A stretch of 64,000 nt of DNA from Meconema thalassinum (GCA_946902985.2 OX336389.2:340416444-340480443), one strand, 5' to 3'. Numbered from the stretch's first letter, positions 41,821 through 54,155 are shown. Program-made: numbers and translations. Notes: generated from the letters alone by a model not told the origin.

Positions 41821-42436
41821 AGCGTCTCGTCGATTAATTTATTAGAAACTGACAGGGGGATGAAGAGTGGGGTAAATTAAGAAAAATTTTCCAGAGTTTT
41901 CATCTCACACACACGGGACTAGTGTCAATCTTCATCAAATAGTTCAAACGTCTCATCGCACTCATGCGGAGATAATTCCGATCGGCGGTTCTTTAGATAA
42001 TCAATTCCGCGCGCTTTTTACCACTGACGCCATCCATCGCGTGATCTCGGCTTGGTCTCTCCTGATTGGGTGATTCAATCGTAGGTCGGTTGCAAGAAAC
42101 TCGTGACCATCCCTTTATGATTCCAATTCTGGTGCAAGTTGTTACACAATTTGGCCTTGAACTCAGATTACCCGGCCATTTTCAAGAATAGCTACCAAGA
42201 GCTACTTCTGTGGCAATCATTGCGACACGCTACCTTGCCTTTATCCTCGTCAACTTCCACAAGTACTGCCTGGGCTGCAGTAATAATAATAATAACTCAT
42301 GAATACTTATTTATCGAAGATCAATAAGGGTTCAGTATAGATGTTTAGAAATATGCTTCACCCATCTGGTACATCAGGACTGCCAAAGCTAAATCTTCAA
42401 TTAATGATATAGGCTACATTAAGGTAAAATTATGAG

Positions 42437-43503
42437 CAGGGCTAGGATTTATATGTACTAAAAAGTGTCAATATATGTACATATGTATGTATATATATTT
42501 TAGAAATATGTACAATCTAAAAAATGTCAAAATGTAAATATATTTTATGAAATATGGACAAAAGACAAATTTATCCCCATAATACTAATTTTGTTACTTC
42601 TATAACCCACATAAATGCATTAAAAATACTGGATTTATATATCAAATTATCCAATTTTCTTTTATTTCACTTACTTTTCACTTGCTTTCATTCATCGATT
42701 ATTCCTATTATTCCTGCCTACCATAACAGTATGCCATGAAATGTTCTAAATTTTCAAACTTGAAGCTTCTTTTCATAAGAATTGCTATCGTTACACCTAC
42801 GTACTTCAGAAATCTTTCTTTTCATTACATAACTGTAAACTTGTCCTGTGCTGTCGTATTTCCAGTCACTGAAAACTACAATTCTATATATTTTTATTCA
42901 TAAGAGTAAAATATGTAAAGATATTGGATTGCAACTTACTTGTATGTCTACCCCTTATTATTCCCGTTGTCCAACGGGGTCGGGGATGAGATGGGATGGA
43001 AGTATTTGTGGCGATGGTTTCTACGGCCGGATGCCCTTCCTGACGCCAACCTCATGAGAGGAGTTAATGAGAGATGAAATGAATGATGGTGAATGAAACT
43101 GGGCAAGGATGGGGAAGGAAGCGGCCGTGGCCTGTCAGAAGGTACCGTCCCAGCATTTGACTGGTGTTGAAAATGGGGAAACCACGGAAAACCATTTCAA
43201 GGACGGCCGACGGTGGGGCTCGAACCCACGCGTCTACCGAGTCAGCAGAGAGCTTGGTCCCATGACCTAATGCTGCGCTTTAGCCAGCATAGCCACTACT
43301 GTCGGTTGGATTGCAATTTACTAAATATGTAAAATTATTTATTGTGCATGTATGTACTGAAGTCAGAAATATGGAGAAACATGTCAAATAAATTTGTTTA
43401 ATTTGAAAGAGGACAACATAATCGATGGAGATAAGTTAATAGGATATGAATATCTGTGTAATAGAGAAATAAGTACTGTATTTACATATAAATCCTAGCC
43501 CTG
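42437..43503. mobile_element. Non-autonomous hAT element containing a SINE
   Basis: Perfect terminal inverted repeats of about 21 bp starting CAGGGCTAGGATTTATATG and an exact 8-bp target duplication ATTATGAG (42429-42436 and 43504-43511). The interior is AT-rich with repeated ATATGTA motifs and no transposase. SINE-C is inserted within it; without that SINE it is about 0.7 kb. Confidence 0.92.
42941..43305 (-). repeat. SINE-C copy inside the hAT element
   Basis: 365 bp with a 17-bp target duplication (TTGGATTGCAACTTACT at 42924-42940; one mismatch at 43306-43322). The head on the minus strand begins CAGTAGTGGCTATGCTGGC, B box GGGTTCGAGCCCC. The core GGGGAAACCACGGAAAACCA is shared with SINE-A. 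Confidence 0.92.
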
Positions 43504-43511
43504 ATTATGAG

Positions 43512-44925
43512 AAAGCTGAAGCAGAAAAGAAGTAAAGAACCAGTAGGCAGATATTTTGATTTGGACATAGGTGATTTATCAAGATTAGTGTCAGTTGCTA
43601 TGGGAAAATATGTTTGTCTTTCTGGGCACATTGTCCTTGAGGTTTCCTTGATTTTTGTTTCTACAATAATTATTAAAACTACAGCAAAAAGTACAACTTA
43701 TGCGCCGACCTTGTAACGCTCCACAAACAACGCGATTGACTAATGTTGGTCGAGCTGCCTAGCGCTGGTCAGCCAGTGCGGAGGCCTTATTATTTAGGTG
43801 GCGTTGATTGTGGACGGATACAAAAAGTATCTTCTTCTCTATATTTCTGCGTTCCTTCTCCGTTGCACCTTGCCGTACAAAGAAATATTTTCATGCTGAA
43901 TCATAAGCGTCACCTAGCCTCCACTAGTGCGTTGAACTTGAATTAACTGTATTTCTTCCTTGCTCTAAAGTGGATAAAACATTCCTTTCTCAGCCCCTTC
44001 TACTGTTCTACAGGAAATCTGGGTTGACCATCTCCGACTTCTCGCGCGGGCAGGTAGCAATCTTTTTGCGACACATGACAAGTGTTTCCAATAATGTACA
44101 ATACTTTTCCTTCATACAGAACAAAAATCATGAATCATTAATATGAAGCATTCATATTAAGGGTTCAATATGTAACTTCTTTCGACCCAAATATTTCGAA
44201 AATAGTATGCGTTAAAGATTTCATTTATGCCAAATTCCACAGGTATTTCTATTTCTATTGTTCAGGGGCAGATGACCTCGTAGTTCCGCCCCTTAAAACA
44301 ACAATAACTAACTTTCTATTGTCCAATGAGATATAATTATGCAAGGAAAGTTTCATGCATTTTGGTTCACTAGTTTCCGAAAAATGTCTACCCAAAGTCA
44401 AATAAATGCAGTCCTGAGAAAAATGGAATTAACTGATTTGCCTTACCTCATAGATAAATCTAGAACATTCCCGCTCTTGCAACACTCTAGCCCTCCCTAC
44501 ATTTCCATCATTAAATGATATGATACCTTAAGTGTATCAGCCCCACAAACACAGTCTTAGGAATTCTAGCCCACAGGACATGGTTGAATGCCTCATTGGG
44601 ATTCTGCGCTTTCTCGTGCGGGCATTTCTTCAACAGGTTGGGTTGAGCTAGATCTCTATAAATCGGTTTTATTACATCTATTACTAATTAGTGCATCTCT
44701 ACCAACTGAGAAATAAACATACCTTCATGTGAGAAGTCTATTGCGACCAAAGTACAAGGTCATCAGCCAAACAATTTCAAGATGGTGTCCATGCAAATTG
44801 CAAGTTTTATTATATATAACTTATGATCCAAAGAATCAATATTCACAATCACTTACAGCTGCAATGTTCACAGTACTTGGCATCCTGATAGTTTATATAA
44901 AGACTATCTACTATGAACGTTATGA
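43512..44925. other. Unassigned DNA
   Basis: No gene recognised. A SINE 3'-end-like piece (GGGGCAGATGACCTCG ... GCCCCTTAAAACAACAA) lies at 44272-44312. Confidence 0.4.
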
Positions 44926-44939
44926 TGTTGTTTGAGTCT

Positions 44940-46460
44940 TCAGTATTTTGACTGGTTTGATGCAGCTTTCCATTCCTCCCTGTCCTGAGCTAAACGTTTC
45001 ATCTCTACATAGCTACCACACCCTACATCCGAGGCAATCTGTTTAACATATTCTAACCTTGGTCTACCCCTACAGTTCTTGTCCTCGACCCTTCCTTCCA
45101 TAACTAAGCTTGCAATTCCTGGGTGTCTTAGTATGTGTCCTACCAACCTATCTCTTCTCTTCATTAGCAGTCGCCAGAAACATCTCTCCTCTCCCACTCG
45201 TCTTAATACCTCTTCGTTTGTAACCCTATCGACCCATCTGATCTTCATCATTCTCCTGTAACACCACATTTCAAATGCTTCAATTCTCCTCTTTTCTGCT
45301 GCACCAATAGTCCAAGTTTCACTTCCATAGAGCGCCACACTCCAGACAAAGGCTTTCAAAAATGACTTCCTAATACCTAAATCTATATTCGATGTCAGCA
45401 GATTCCTTTTTTGTAGAAATGCTTTCTTTGCCTGAGCCAACCTACGTTTTATATCCTCTTTGCTTCGTCCATCACTGGTTATTCTGCTTCCTAAGTAACA
45501 GAAGTCTCCTACTTCCCTCAGCTTTTCACCTGCCAATTTGATCTCCATAGAGGTTTCTGATTTATTTCGGCTGCATTCCAGTATTTTTATTTTACATTTA
45601 TTAATTTTCATCATGAATTCTTTCCGTAAGACGGAGTCCATACCATTCAAAAACTCATTCAAATCCTCAGGCTTGTCGGCCAAGATGACGATGTCATCAG
45701 CAAATCTCAGAGTTGAAATTATTTCTCCTTGAATCTTCACTCCCACTTTACACTTTTCTCTAATTTCCTTAATTGCTTGTTCAATGTAAAGATTGAAAAG
45801 TATGGGTGATAACTTGCAGCCTTGCCTTACACCTTTCTGAATACCAGCTTCTCTCTCATGTCCTTCAACTCTAATGGCTGCTGTCTGGTTTCTGTATAGA
45901 TTGTATGTCACCCTCCTATCCCTGTACTTTATTCCAATCGATTTCAAAATGTCAAACAATTTAGTCCAATCAACGTTATCAAAAGCCTTTTCTAAGTCTA
46001 CAAAAGCCATGAACGTTCTCTTATCTTTCCTTATTCTACCTTCCAAAATCAGCCTAAGACTTAGTACAGCTTCCCTTGTTCCTACATTTCTCCTGAAACC
46101 AAACTGGTCTTCGCCCAACTCCGTTTCTATCCGGCTTTCAATCCTCTTGTAAATTATTCTAGACAGGATCTTTGAAGCATGAGTAATCAAGCTGATTGTA
46201 CGGTAATCTTCACATCTGTCAGCTCCCACTTTCTTTGGTATAGGGATGATTACATTCTTCTTGAAATCAGGGGGTACCTCACCTGTCTCATAAATCCTAC
46301 ACACCAAGTGAAATAACCTGATTAGACCTTCATCTCCTATGCAGCGTAGCAACTCAATCGGTATATCATCTATGCCTGGTGCTTTGTTCCTGCTTAAGTC
46401 TTCCAAAGCTCTATCAAATTCTGATCTCAATATTAAATCTCCTTTCGCATCCTCATCAAT
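44940..46460 (-). pseudogene. RTE ORF, reverse transcriptase half
   Basis: Continues the upstream frame directly after the TAA; the first internal ATG is at 46430 (496 codons). RT motifs: RNKAPGIDDIPIELL near residue 14, VIIPIPKK, FVDLEKAFDNVDW (motif A Asp) near 143, GVRQGCKLSPILFNLYIEQ near 206, LRFADDIVIL (catalytic FADD) near 241, FCYLGSRITSDGRS near 305. C-terminal block EAFEMWCYRRMMKIRWVDRV as in RTE/BovB elements. No other stop or frameshift to the natural end at 44940. Without the N-terminal endonuclease it is not expected to move the element alone. Confidence 0.9.
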
Positions 46461-47915
46461 TTACTCCTCCCTTTCCATTACACGATTCTCAATCTCCTTT
46501 CCCTTATACAAACTCTCTATGTATGCGTTCCATCTCTCAACCTTTTCTTCCCTATCTGTTAGAGGCTTTCCATTTTTGTCCTTAATATTACAGCACTTAG
46601 TCTTCTTTTCCCCAAAAGTATTCTTAATCCTTCGATAAGCTCTGTCTACTTTTCCTAATTTCAGACAATTTTCTATACCTGCACATTTCTCTTTGAACCA
46701 TTCTTCTTTCACTTCCTTGCACTTCTTGTTAACCTCATTTCTCAGACGTCTGTATTCTGCTTTCCCCTTTTCATCTCTTACATTCTTGTGTTTCCGCCTT
46801 TCATCCATCAATTCTAGTATATCCTGAGTGATCCACGGTTTTCTACCTATTCTTTCTCTCCTACCAATGTTTTCTTCTGCTGATTTTGTTATTTCATTCT
46901 TCAAAAGTGCCCATTCGTCTGCAATTGAAGTTTGTTTAGGAGTTTTCATTAGTCCTTCCTTTATACTCTTCTTGAATCTTTCGTTTACATCCTTCTCTTT
47001 CAGCCTGTCTATTGCCCACCTTTTTGGCTTTTGACTTTTCTTCAGTTTCTTCAACTTTAATCTGCATTTCATTACAACCAGATTGTGGTCAGAGTTTATG
47101 TCAGCACCAGGATATGTTTTACAATCCAAACTCTGGTTTCGAAACCTCTGCTTGACCATAATGAAGTCGATTTGGTAACGCCCTGTATCTCCTGGTCTCA
47201 TCCATGTGTATATTCTTCTATTATGGTTATTGAATACGGTGTTAGCTATGACCAACTCATGCTCGGTGCAGAATTCTACCAGCCTGCTTCCTCGATCATT
47301 CCTTTCACCTAATCCGAAACCTCCTACTATCTTCCCTTCTCTCCCTTTTCCTACCACAGCATTCCAATCTCCCATTACTATAACATTCTCATCACCCTTG
47401 ATATACCTCAGAATTTCGTCTATTTCTTCGTAGACCTCTTCAACGTCCCCATCATCAGCTTGACTGGTAGGCATATAGACTAGTACCACTGTGGTGCAGG
47501 TAGGTTTAGTATTGATTTTTGCTACAATAATCCGTTCACTATATTGCTCATAATATTCCACCCGCTGTCCAAGTTTCCTACTCAATATGAGGCCAACCCC
47601 TGCTTGGCCATTGTTTGATTTAGTGCTAATGACCCTATAGTCTCCTGACCAAAAGTCCTGTTCTTCCTGCCAGCGCATTTCACTAATCCCAACCAAATCC
47701 AACCTCAACCTATCCATTTCCCTTTCTAAGTTTTCTAACCTTCCACTTCCTAGCAGACTTCTAACATTCCACGCTCCGATCCGTAGAATGTCAGATTTCC
47801 TCTTTGTCACTTCTGTGATGTTAACCCCCTCTCGAGTAGTCCCCACCCGGAGATCCGAACGGGGGACTAGTTTACCTCCGGATTGAAATTTTACAAGGGA
47901 GGAGGCCATCATCAC
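46461..47915 (-). pseudogene. RTE ORF, endonuclease half (ends at in-frame TAA)
   Basis: 484 residues from ATG 47915. Apurinic-type endonuclease motifs: GAWNVRSLLG near residue 47, GISEMRW (catalytic Glu) near 75, VMGDWNAVVG near 180, YQIDFIMV near 246 and NSDHNLVVMK (catalytic Asp/His) near 273. From about residue 290 comes the Lys/Glu-rich linker toward RT. The frame stops at TAA 46463-46461, after which the same frame continues open for another 506 codons. The one stop is therefore the only lesion separating the two halves. The enzyme nicks target DNA to prime insertion. Confidence 0.9.
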
Positions 47916-48015
47916 ATGTAATTATGCATAGAGAGGCGCATATCCTCGGGAATAGCATACGGCTGTAGTTTGCCGTTGCTTTCAGCCGTGCAGCAGGACG
48001 CAGTGTAGCCATTAT

Positions 48016-48414
48016 TTGGCTTATATTATCAATATCTTAACCGTCTATAAGACTAGTAAAGAATTGATTTATTCTGAAAGGCTGCTACTCCCTTTCAGAA
48101 TAAGTAAAGAGCAATTCTACTAACAAAAATACTAACCTTCTACCGTACTAACAATTAAATACCAAAATTCTACTAACGAAAAAAATACTAAAGTTCCACC
48201 AACAACAAATACTACCACTAAAACAGTCAGTCACCAGGCACACTCACATGCACCCTCACACATCACAGTCTACTGAAACAATGAACTATAACTAATAAAC
48301 AATGCAACTGCTACCAGACACTCACACACCACAGTCTAATAGAACAATGACATATCTAATAGACAAACTAACTACCTACTTACAACTAAAATTAACTACA
48401 TACTTACTGTACTG
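48016..48414. other. AC-rich low-complexity DNA
   Basis: Imperfect repeats of ACTAAC, CTCACAC and AACTA-type motifs. No gene. Confidence 0.5.
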
Positions 48415-48540
48415 TTATTTGAATTGACAATATTTACAAAATGCAATTTAGTTAGAAAATACTTACAAAATGTAATTTAGATTCAAAATAGTCATAAAAT
48501 GCAATTGAGAATAAAAATACTTACAAAATACCCACCCTAC
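48415..48540. repeat. Second array of the AATACTTACAAAATG minisatellite
   Basis: Four imperfect units including GAAAATACTTACAAAATG, followed by CCCACCCTAC. The same units with CCCACCATAC are in the MULE at 22321-22805. Confidence 0.8.
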
Positions 48541-48678
48541 ACAATATTGGCATTTATCGAAGGATTGATTAATTATCTTAATGTCTTTCAAGTGCTGTGA
48601 GCCATTGTCTGTGGTTTTTCTTACACACACTGCACAGTTCCTGATTACTATGTATAGACATGTATTAGGTATTAGGTT

Positions 48679-49088
48679 GTGAAAATTGCTTCTACGAGTG
48701 GCAAAAAGGAAAAACGAAATAACAATGATATATCGATTGAGAAGAAGATAGAGATCATTAAAGAACTGGATAAGGGTGAGAGAGTTGGAAAATCCACAAT
48801 TAATGAATTGAAGAACCGAATAGGTGAAATTCTGAATTATATATCAAAGTTAGATAGTGAATAAGGGTCTAAAAGGAGATCAGCTAGGGATGAAGAATTT
48901 GAAGAAGTGGCGTACATATGGAATATTCAGACAAGAAATAAGGGAGATCGCATTTATGGACCTTTGTTATGTGAGAGAGCGTTGCAGCTTAATGAGAAAC
49001 TAGGTGGTTCACCCAATGAAATAAACGCATGTTCGATTATCCGGAACTCTTTCGGTCCCAATTAGTCTGGATAAACGACGTTTTACTG
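48679..49088 (+). pseudogene. Tigger/pogo (CENP-B HTH) transposon remnant
   Basis: Translation gives the N-terminal CENP-B/psq-type helix-turn-helix of pogo-family transposases (EKKIEIIKELDKGERVGKST), a TAA at 48862, then in the same frame the second DNA-binding segment (VAYIWNIQTRNKG, GPLLCERALQLNEKLGG). The DDE domain is absent. Instead the sequence runs into a terminal inverted repeat (ATTAGTCTGGATAAACGACG ... TTTTACTG|TA, ending 49088), the usual pogo/Tigger right end with TA target. So it is an internally deleted copy; the left end was not found. Confidence 0.75.
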
Positions 49089-49344
49089 TATTCTGTATAA
49101 GTATTGTTCCCGCGAGAACTGTCAAAAAAAGTGCAAACTTACAGTAGATGAACTATACCATGGCCGTAACACAAAAATCTTCTTACAACTGCAGTTATAA
49201 ACTTGACCAGACACTGTTGGAAGTGTAATTTTAGCCAACTATAGTGTATTATAATAGGTGCTTAGATTAATGTAGATTATAAAAAAATATAAGTGCTACT
49301 AGTTAAGTTTAAGAAGAGAAAAGACATTTACAGCTTTCAGTATT

Positions 49345-50590
49345 ATTATTATTATTAGCATATGACGTTATAATTGACAATCGGGTCACAAAATATATCA
49401 ATAATATAAGAAAACAAAGAAATGTGTAAAAGGCTTCGGCAATGTGGTAGCCTCTCACAGACGTATGTCCAGTCTATCCAACCAAGTGAGTGCATCAGGT
49501 GTTCAACAATGGAGGTCTTAGATTGATCCAGAGAATGCTCGCAATCCTTCACAATGTGCATGATGGTTTGCACTCAGAACCACAGTCAAAGCAGGAGGCT
49601 TCAGCCAACTCCATTGGTGGAGAACAGAATCACTTCTTCTAACACCACAGAGTATCCTGTTCAGATTGGTCCAGGTGGAGCGATGGAGATTGAACCTAGC
49701 CAGTTTTATTGTTGGATCCCTAATAGAAATGCCAGACAAGTGTGATTGAGACCATTCTTGTTTCCATGCCTCCTTAGGTCTGAAAGGCATGGCAGCTAAT
49801 TCCTTGGCTGTCTCGTTACGGCATTTTCGTCTTGTGTCCTGATGAATGGGAAGAGAGCTGTTCGTAAGAGTCCTCGACCATAAACTAGCAAGGGATCTCT
49901 TCCGTCTAATGTAAGGAGGTTCAATGTTGCTCAGAACCGGTAACCACTGGACAGGAGTGGGGTGTAATGCACCAGATATAACTCTCATTGAGTGGCGTAG
50001 CTGGACATCTACCAGTCGAGTGTGGGAGCTGATCAACCATACAGCAGAGCAGTACTCTGTAGACAAATATAGAAGTGCTAAAGTAGTTACACGAAGCGTA
50101 TTCGCATCTGCACCCCATGTAGGTCGAGCTAATCTACCCAGCAAGTTGTTACGGCTTTTAAGTTTAGCGGTATGTTAAGGATATGTCTAACGTCACACCC
50201 AGGTATTTGGGGTTGATATTACACTGCAGTGTGTGGTTCCCGAATCTGATCATAGGCTGCTAGTTTGCTTACCTATTACTGAGTTGGAACGTAGCTACTT
50301 TGTCTTAAGCGGGCTAAGCTTCAGGCGGCATTTAGTGAAGAAATAGGCAATTTTTTTCGAGGTCTTGAGATAAAATACATTTTGCCTCACTGAATTCTGT
50401 TCTTTGTAAGGTGAGATTAATATAATCTGCGTAGATGAACTTCCGAGATATAGTTTCAGGAAGGTCATGGATGTACAAGTTGAAGAGAATGGGAGACAGG
50501 ACTGAACCCTGTGGCAAGCCATTGAGTTTATGGAGTCTGCTATTGGCATATTCTGTGTGGATTTGGAAAATATGTTGCTAAGCAAGTTTA
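49345..50590 (-). pseudogene. Degenerate non-LTR retrotransposon, RT C-terminal half
   Basis: On the minus strand, RT block PQGSVLSPILFNLYIHDLP at about 50515, followed by FIYADYINLT, where the catalytic YADD has become YADY. After frameshifts comes a 208-residue frame (50144-49518) with TEYCSAVW and LVDVQLRHSMRVISG, a C-terminal block common in jockey/CR1-like LINE proteins. An (ATT)n run at about 49342-49356 may be the tail. The exact clade is not resolved; it is different from the RTE and from the LINE at 3608. Confidence 0.8.
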
Positions 50591-50886
50591 TAATCAGAGT
50601 GAAGATCTTGAGGCATGGTATAGCCCTGATGAGTTTCAGAAGTAGTGACTAAATAGCCCAGGCATTATATGCAAAAACACGGCCAACCTAAAAAAAAATA
50701 ATGTAAAGCCGAAACTTGGCATAGATGCTCCCCAGCACCCCCAGAAACAAATCCTGAAAAGTCCCCATCTCTGCGGTGTCCGCGTCACAGCTCATCCCTC
50801 GTCAATTTAGTAGCGTTGTCCTGGCAACCACTGATTGCTATTAGTATTTTCGTTTAATTGTCATTTTTCTCATCCCTTGGTGTAAT

Positions 50887-51269
50887 AATAATAATATCGT
50901 ATGGCCTCGGGTGCCTGGTGCAAGCTTTGTTAATTGATACCCAGAGGGTAGCTTGCATGTCGAATTTCGTCGTTCCCTTGAACGCTATGAAAGTCAAGGA
51001 GGTTAGATATCTAAACTCCTTGACATTACAGCGCTTTCAAGTAGAGAATGGAGGAACTTTGTGTTGGCGGAAAATCCCGAGATTATTTTGCCATTGAACA
51101 CGGCCTACTGAATTCAAATGGGTTCTTTAACATGCCAACAACGTATGACATGAGTGTCGTGATTTTTGTCGCCTTTCAAAAATCACTTACCATGGTCAGG
51201 AGCGAACCTGCAATCTTGGGGTTGGTAGTCCGACACTATAACCACTCACCCACCGTGGCAAGCAAGTGA
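50887..51269 (-). repeat. SINE-F copy with 15-bp TSD
   Basis: Exact duplication ATCCCTTGGTGTAAT at 50872-50886 and 51270-51284. AAT-type tail at the left, tRNA-like head at the right (minus strand: GCCACGGTGGGTGAGTGG, B box AGGTTCGCTCC). Confidence 0.9.
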
Positions 51270-51689
51270 ATCCCTTGGTGTAATGGTGGGTCATATCAAA
51301 AATTATTTTAGATACAAGTTTTAGGTAATTATTGGGGGGATATTGTCCTTTTTATACGGTTTTGGTATTGTGCCTATTAAGAGAGACGAATTTTGTTTCT
51401 CGAAAAACACACTTTTTCCCACCCCCTTGGTCAATGGTAGCCGCTATCAAAAAAAAACGTTTCAAACATAAATTGTTGGCACTTATCCGACACATAGTAT
51501 GAACTTTGAATGGGTTCGATATTTCACATACTAAAAGAGTTATAGCGATATTTCACTTTTCCGACCCCCCCCCCCCATTTTCACCCCATTCGACCGATTT
51601 TGCCCATTAACGAACTCGACCGAGATGTTAAAGGTATACAAATTACGTAAAATTTCGAAGTGAATGGTGCAAATTTTCGGTAGTTATCA

Positions 51690-51895
51690 TGACCGTCAAC
51701 GACACCTAGCTGTGAACTTGGCAACTAGATGCCACAGTAACCGGAAACGAACGTTGGAACTTCCCCTCCGAAAGAAGGCATACTGAGGGACTTTTAACGC
51801 TCTTAAAAAATCCTACGACTTCGGCCGGCTTTGAACTCGCGACCTTGGGCATAGAAGTTCAGCATGCTACTAGTTACCCCACCGAAGCCGCTTCT
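51690..51895 (-). repeat. Probable SINE-G copy
   Basis: The minus strand shows a tRNA-like head GGCTTCGGTGGGGTAACTAG and B box GAGTTCAAAGCC. The body is CTTCTTTCGGAGGGG-like. A single copy in this window, ends not fixed. Confidence 0.5.
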
Positions 51896-52099
51896 CACAG
51901 ATACAGATGGAGAACTGAATCTGATCTCGTGCAGGTGCGTTATGATGAAATGGGCTAAAATATTACGTACAGCCACCATCTTAAAATTGAAAATATAAAA
52001 ATAACTATCAACACTTAAGAGCTACAGAAACCATTAGTGACAAGGTAGGACCGTATATGTGGCCTATTATGGCCAAGGCAAACGAACAAACTCCCCATA

Positions 52100-53500
52100 C
52101 ATTCAATATGGTGGCTGTGCGAAACCGCATAGAGACAAAATAAACTCAATGTTATCAGTGCTACCAACATGAAGATCGCGCCTTTCTCAACAAGAGGAGA
52201 GTGTGTTCAGTTATCCAGCTCTCATAGTTTACCTGTAGGAAACATTTACATAGACTCTGCAAAAGTGGGCGTATCCTCTTACGAAACATCATGTTGATTG
52301 ATGAGCTATGCAATGCTCATGATCACCTTTTGTCCGTGTGTGTATGTGTGTGCGTCCGTATGTGTGTCCTCCCTAATAACTTCTAAACGGCTGGAGCGAT
52401 TTCAATGAAACTCGGTAAGGTCATAGTTATATTTTTGCCGACCCCGACCGTGCCCTTCAAATCTCATTACATCTCAACAATCCAACATGGCGGCTGTGCG
52501 AAATATATCACCGGTATTTATATCTCCGAAACTATTACTCATATCACCCTGAAATTTTGAACGGTAATAAAAGGCACTACTTGACGTTCAGCTATGTAAC
52601 TTTCAAAAACCTGTTAATTACAAAACGAATATGGCGGCAAAATGAATTTGAAATATTTAAATAGACTTTTCTCGCGATTTAACCATATGAACGCAGTGAA
52701 ACTTGGTACAGCAAATGACTATACAAATTGCAATGCACTGACATCTAATTTAGTTCAATTGTTTACATAACCTCAAGATGACGGCTGTGCACAAATTAAG
52801 AATTCAGTTTTTATTTCTTGTGTTCTAATCATGCGATCGAAGTGAAAGTTTGAATAGTGAACGTACACAAAATAATCCTCATCTAATAGTACATAACTCT
52901 ATGGCCTACATATATCAAAATCCAACATGGTGACCATCCGAAATATTTAGACGTCTCTCAATATCTATTAATCAATGACAGAAATCAAATTGAAATGCTG
53001 TATGTATATAGAGGCTATAAACATAAGTTCATCTATAGGACGTTCAATAACCTGGTGAGCACAAATCCAACATGGTGGCGACGCGAAATTTACATAATTA
53101 AATGGACGTTTCTCGCGATTTAACCATCCGAGTGCAGTGAAACTTGGTACGGTATATGCTTATATACATTTAAATCCACAGGCATATAATTCATTTAAAT
53201 TATATTTTTATAACCACAAGGTGGCGGCTGAGCGAAATTTTAAAATCTGGTTTTTATTTCTTATGTCCTAATCATGCGATTGAAGTTTGAATAAAACACC
53301 TACACAATAATCTTCATGTAATAGTACATAACTCTAAGGCCTATATATAAAAATCCAACATGGAAACCATCCGAAATATTTAGACGGTTCTCAATATCTA
53401 CGAATCTATTACAGCAATCAAACTGAAAATGTGTATGTTGATGCAATTAATATAACTAGGATATATGAAAATAGGCTACTCAGTTCTTCACGGAACTACT
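52100..53500 (+). repeat. Repeat X, copy B
   Basis: Begins with CAGTGCTACCAACATG and a TG/TCCG microsatellite followed by AACTTCTAAACGGCTGGAG. Then come tandem units of about 433 bp containing AATCCAACATGG..CCATCCGAAATATTTAGACG (52918 and 53350) and TTCTCGCGATTTAACCAT (52673 and 53108). Ends GTTCTTCACGGAACTACTTG near 53500, as in copy A. Non-coding. Confidence 0.6.
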
Positions 53501-53504
53501 TGTT

Positions 53505-54152
53505 TACTTTCCTTCACTTTTTTCGACAGAATCCTGTTCATTATAGAGCAATCAACCCAAAACGCCGAAAATCCCATTTTCGAATTTTTCGCCAATTACC
53601 CACGTTATTTTTACCTTAACCAGTGTCGGCAAATAAATAAATAATTGTTAGCAAATAGTAATAGAATACTGCTATTTATAAACGACAAGCGTTTAAAGCC
53701 TGTGGCATGGAAAAATAAAACAGGCTGTAGGAACACTCTTCATTGACAATTTCTAAAACTGTATATTATTATGCAAAAGTGGTTGTTGGCTTTCCTCATA
53801 TGGAAAGAGGTATCGATCCCCTGTCGAACATTTTTCCATTCCATCAGTAACTACTTTTACAAATAATTGACATTTCTTTTTGACATGGGTTTTTAACGTT
53901 TTATTGTTCCTTAGCATGCATATACACCGTAGATATTCAATAAAAGCTTTCGAATTACATTACATTGTTAAAATCAGTCTAGTAGATAAGGCGTTTTTCC
54001 ACTTTTACAGTGATTTTCTGATTAAACTGGCACTTCAAGATTCCTTGTGAAATCCACTCACATCGGACCAGCAGACCGTAAACGTACAATGTCTTAAACC
54101 CTTAGCCCACACATAAAATGGGGGTTTTCCAAGTAAACTGTCACTTTAGGCT

Positions 54153-54155
<3 letters not shown>
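53505..54155. other. Unassigned AT-rich DNA
   Basis: Nothing recognised. Confidence 0.4.

Larger units (their letters stand above)
39179..42147 (-). repeat. LTR-like segment Q
   Basis: The segment begins TGTAACAGTCC and ends CAAGTTGTTACA, i.e. inverted TGTAACA/TGTTACA ends as in many gypsy LTRs. It is colinear with segment P but diverged. No matching TSD was found (GGGGG versus CAATT), so the ends are provisional. A 78-bp minisatellite occupies the part that would be U3. Confidence 0.45.
44927..48015 (-). mobile_element. Near-full-length RTE LINE
   Basis: About 3.1 kb. The 3' end (left) has GTTGTT, i.e. a short AAC tail on the coding strand. A single long coding frame fills 47915-44940 and about 100 bp of 5' untranslated sequence lies at its right (…GCAGCACGGCTGAAAGC on the minus strand). 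Fragments of the same family are at 1-625 and 63466-64000. TSD not resolved. Confidence 0.9.

Noticed and set aside
39179..42147. Paired LTRs of one element with the giant LTR family
   Set aside because: Ends (TGTAACA) and length differ from the giant LTR, and no TSD matches.
45079..47433. Plus-strand frames across 45079-47433
   Set aside because: Antisense shadows of the RTE coding frame.
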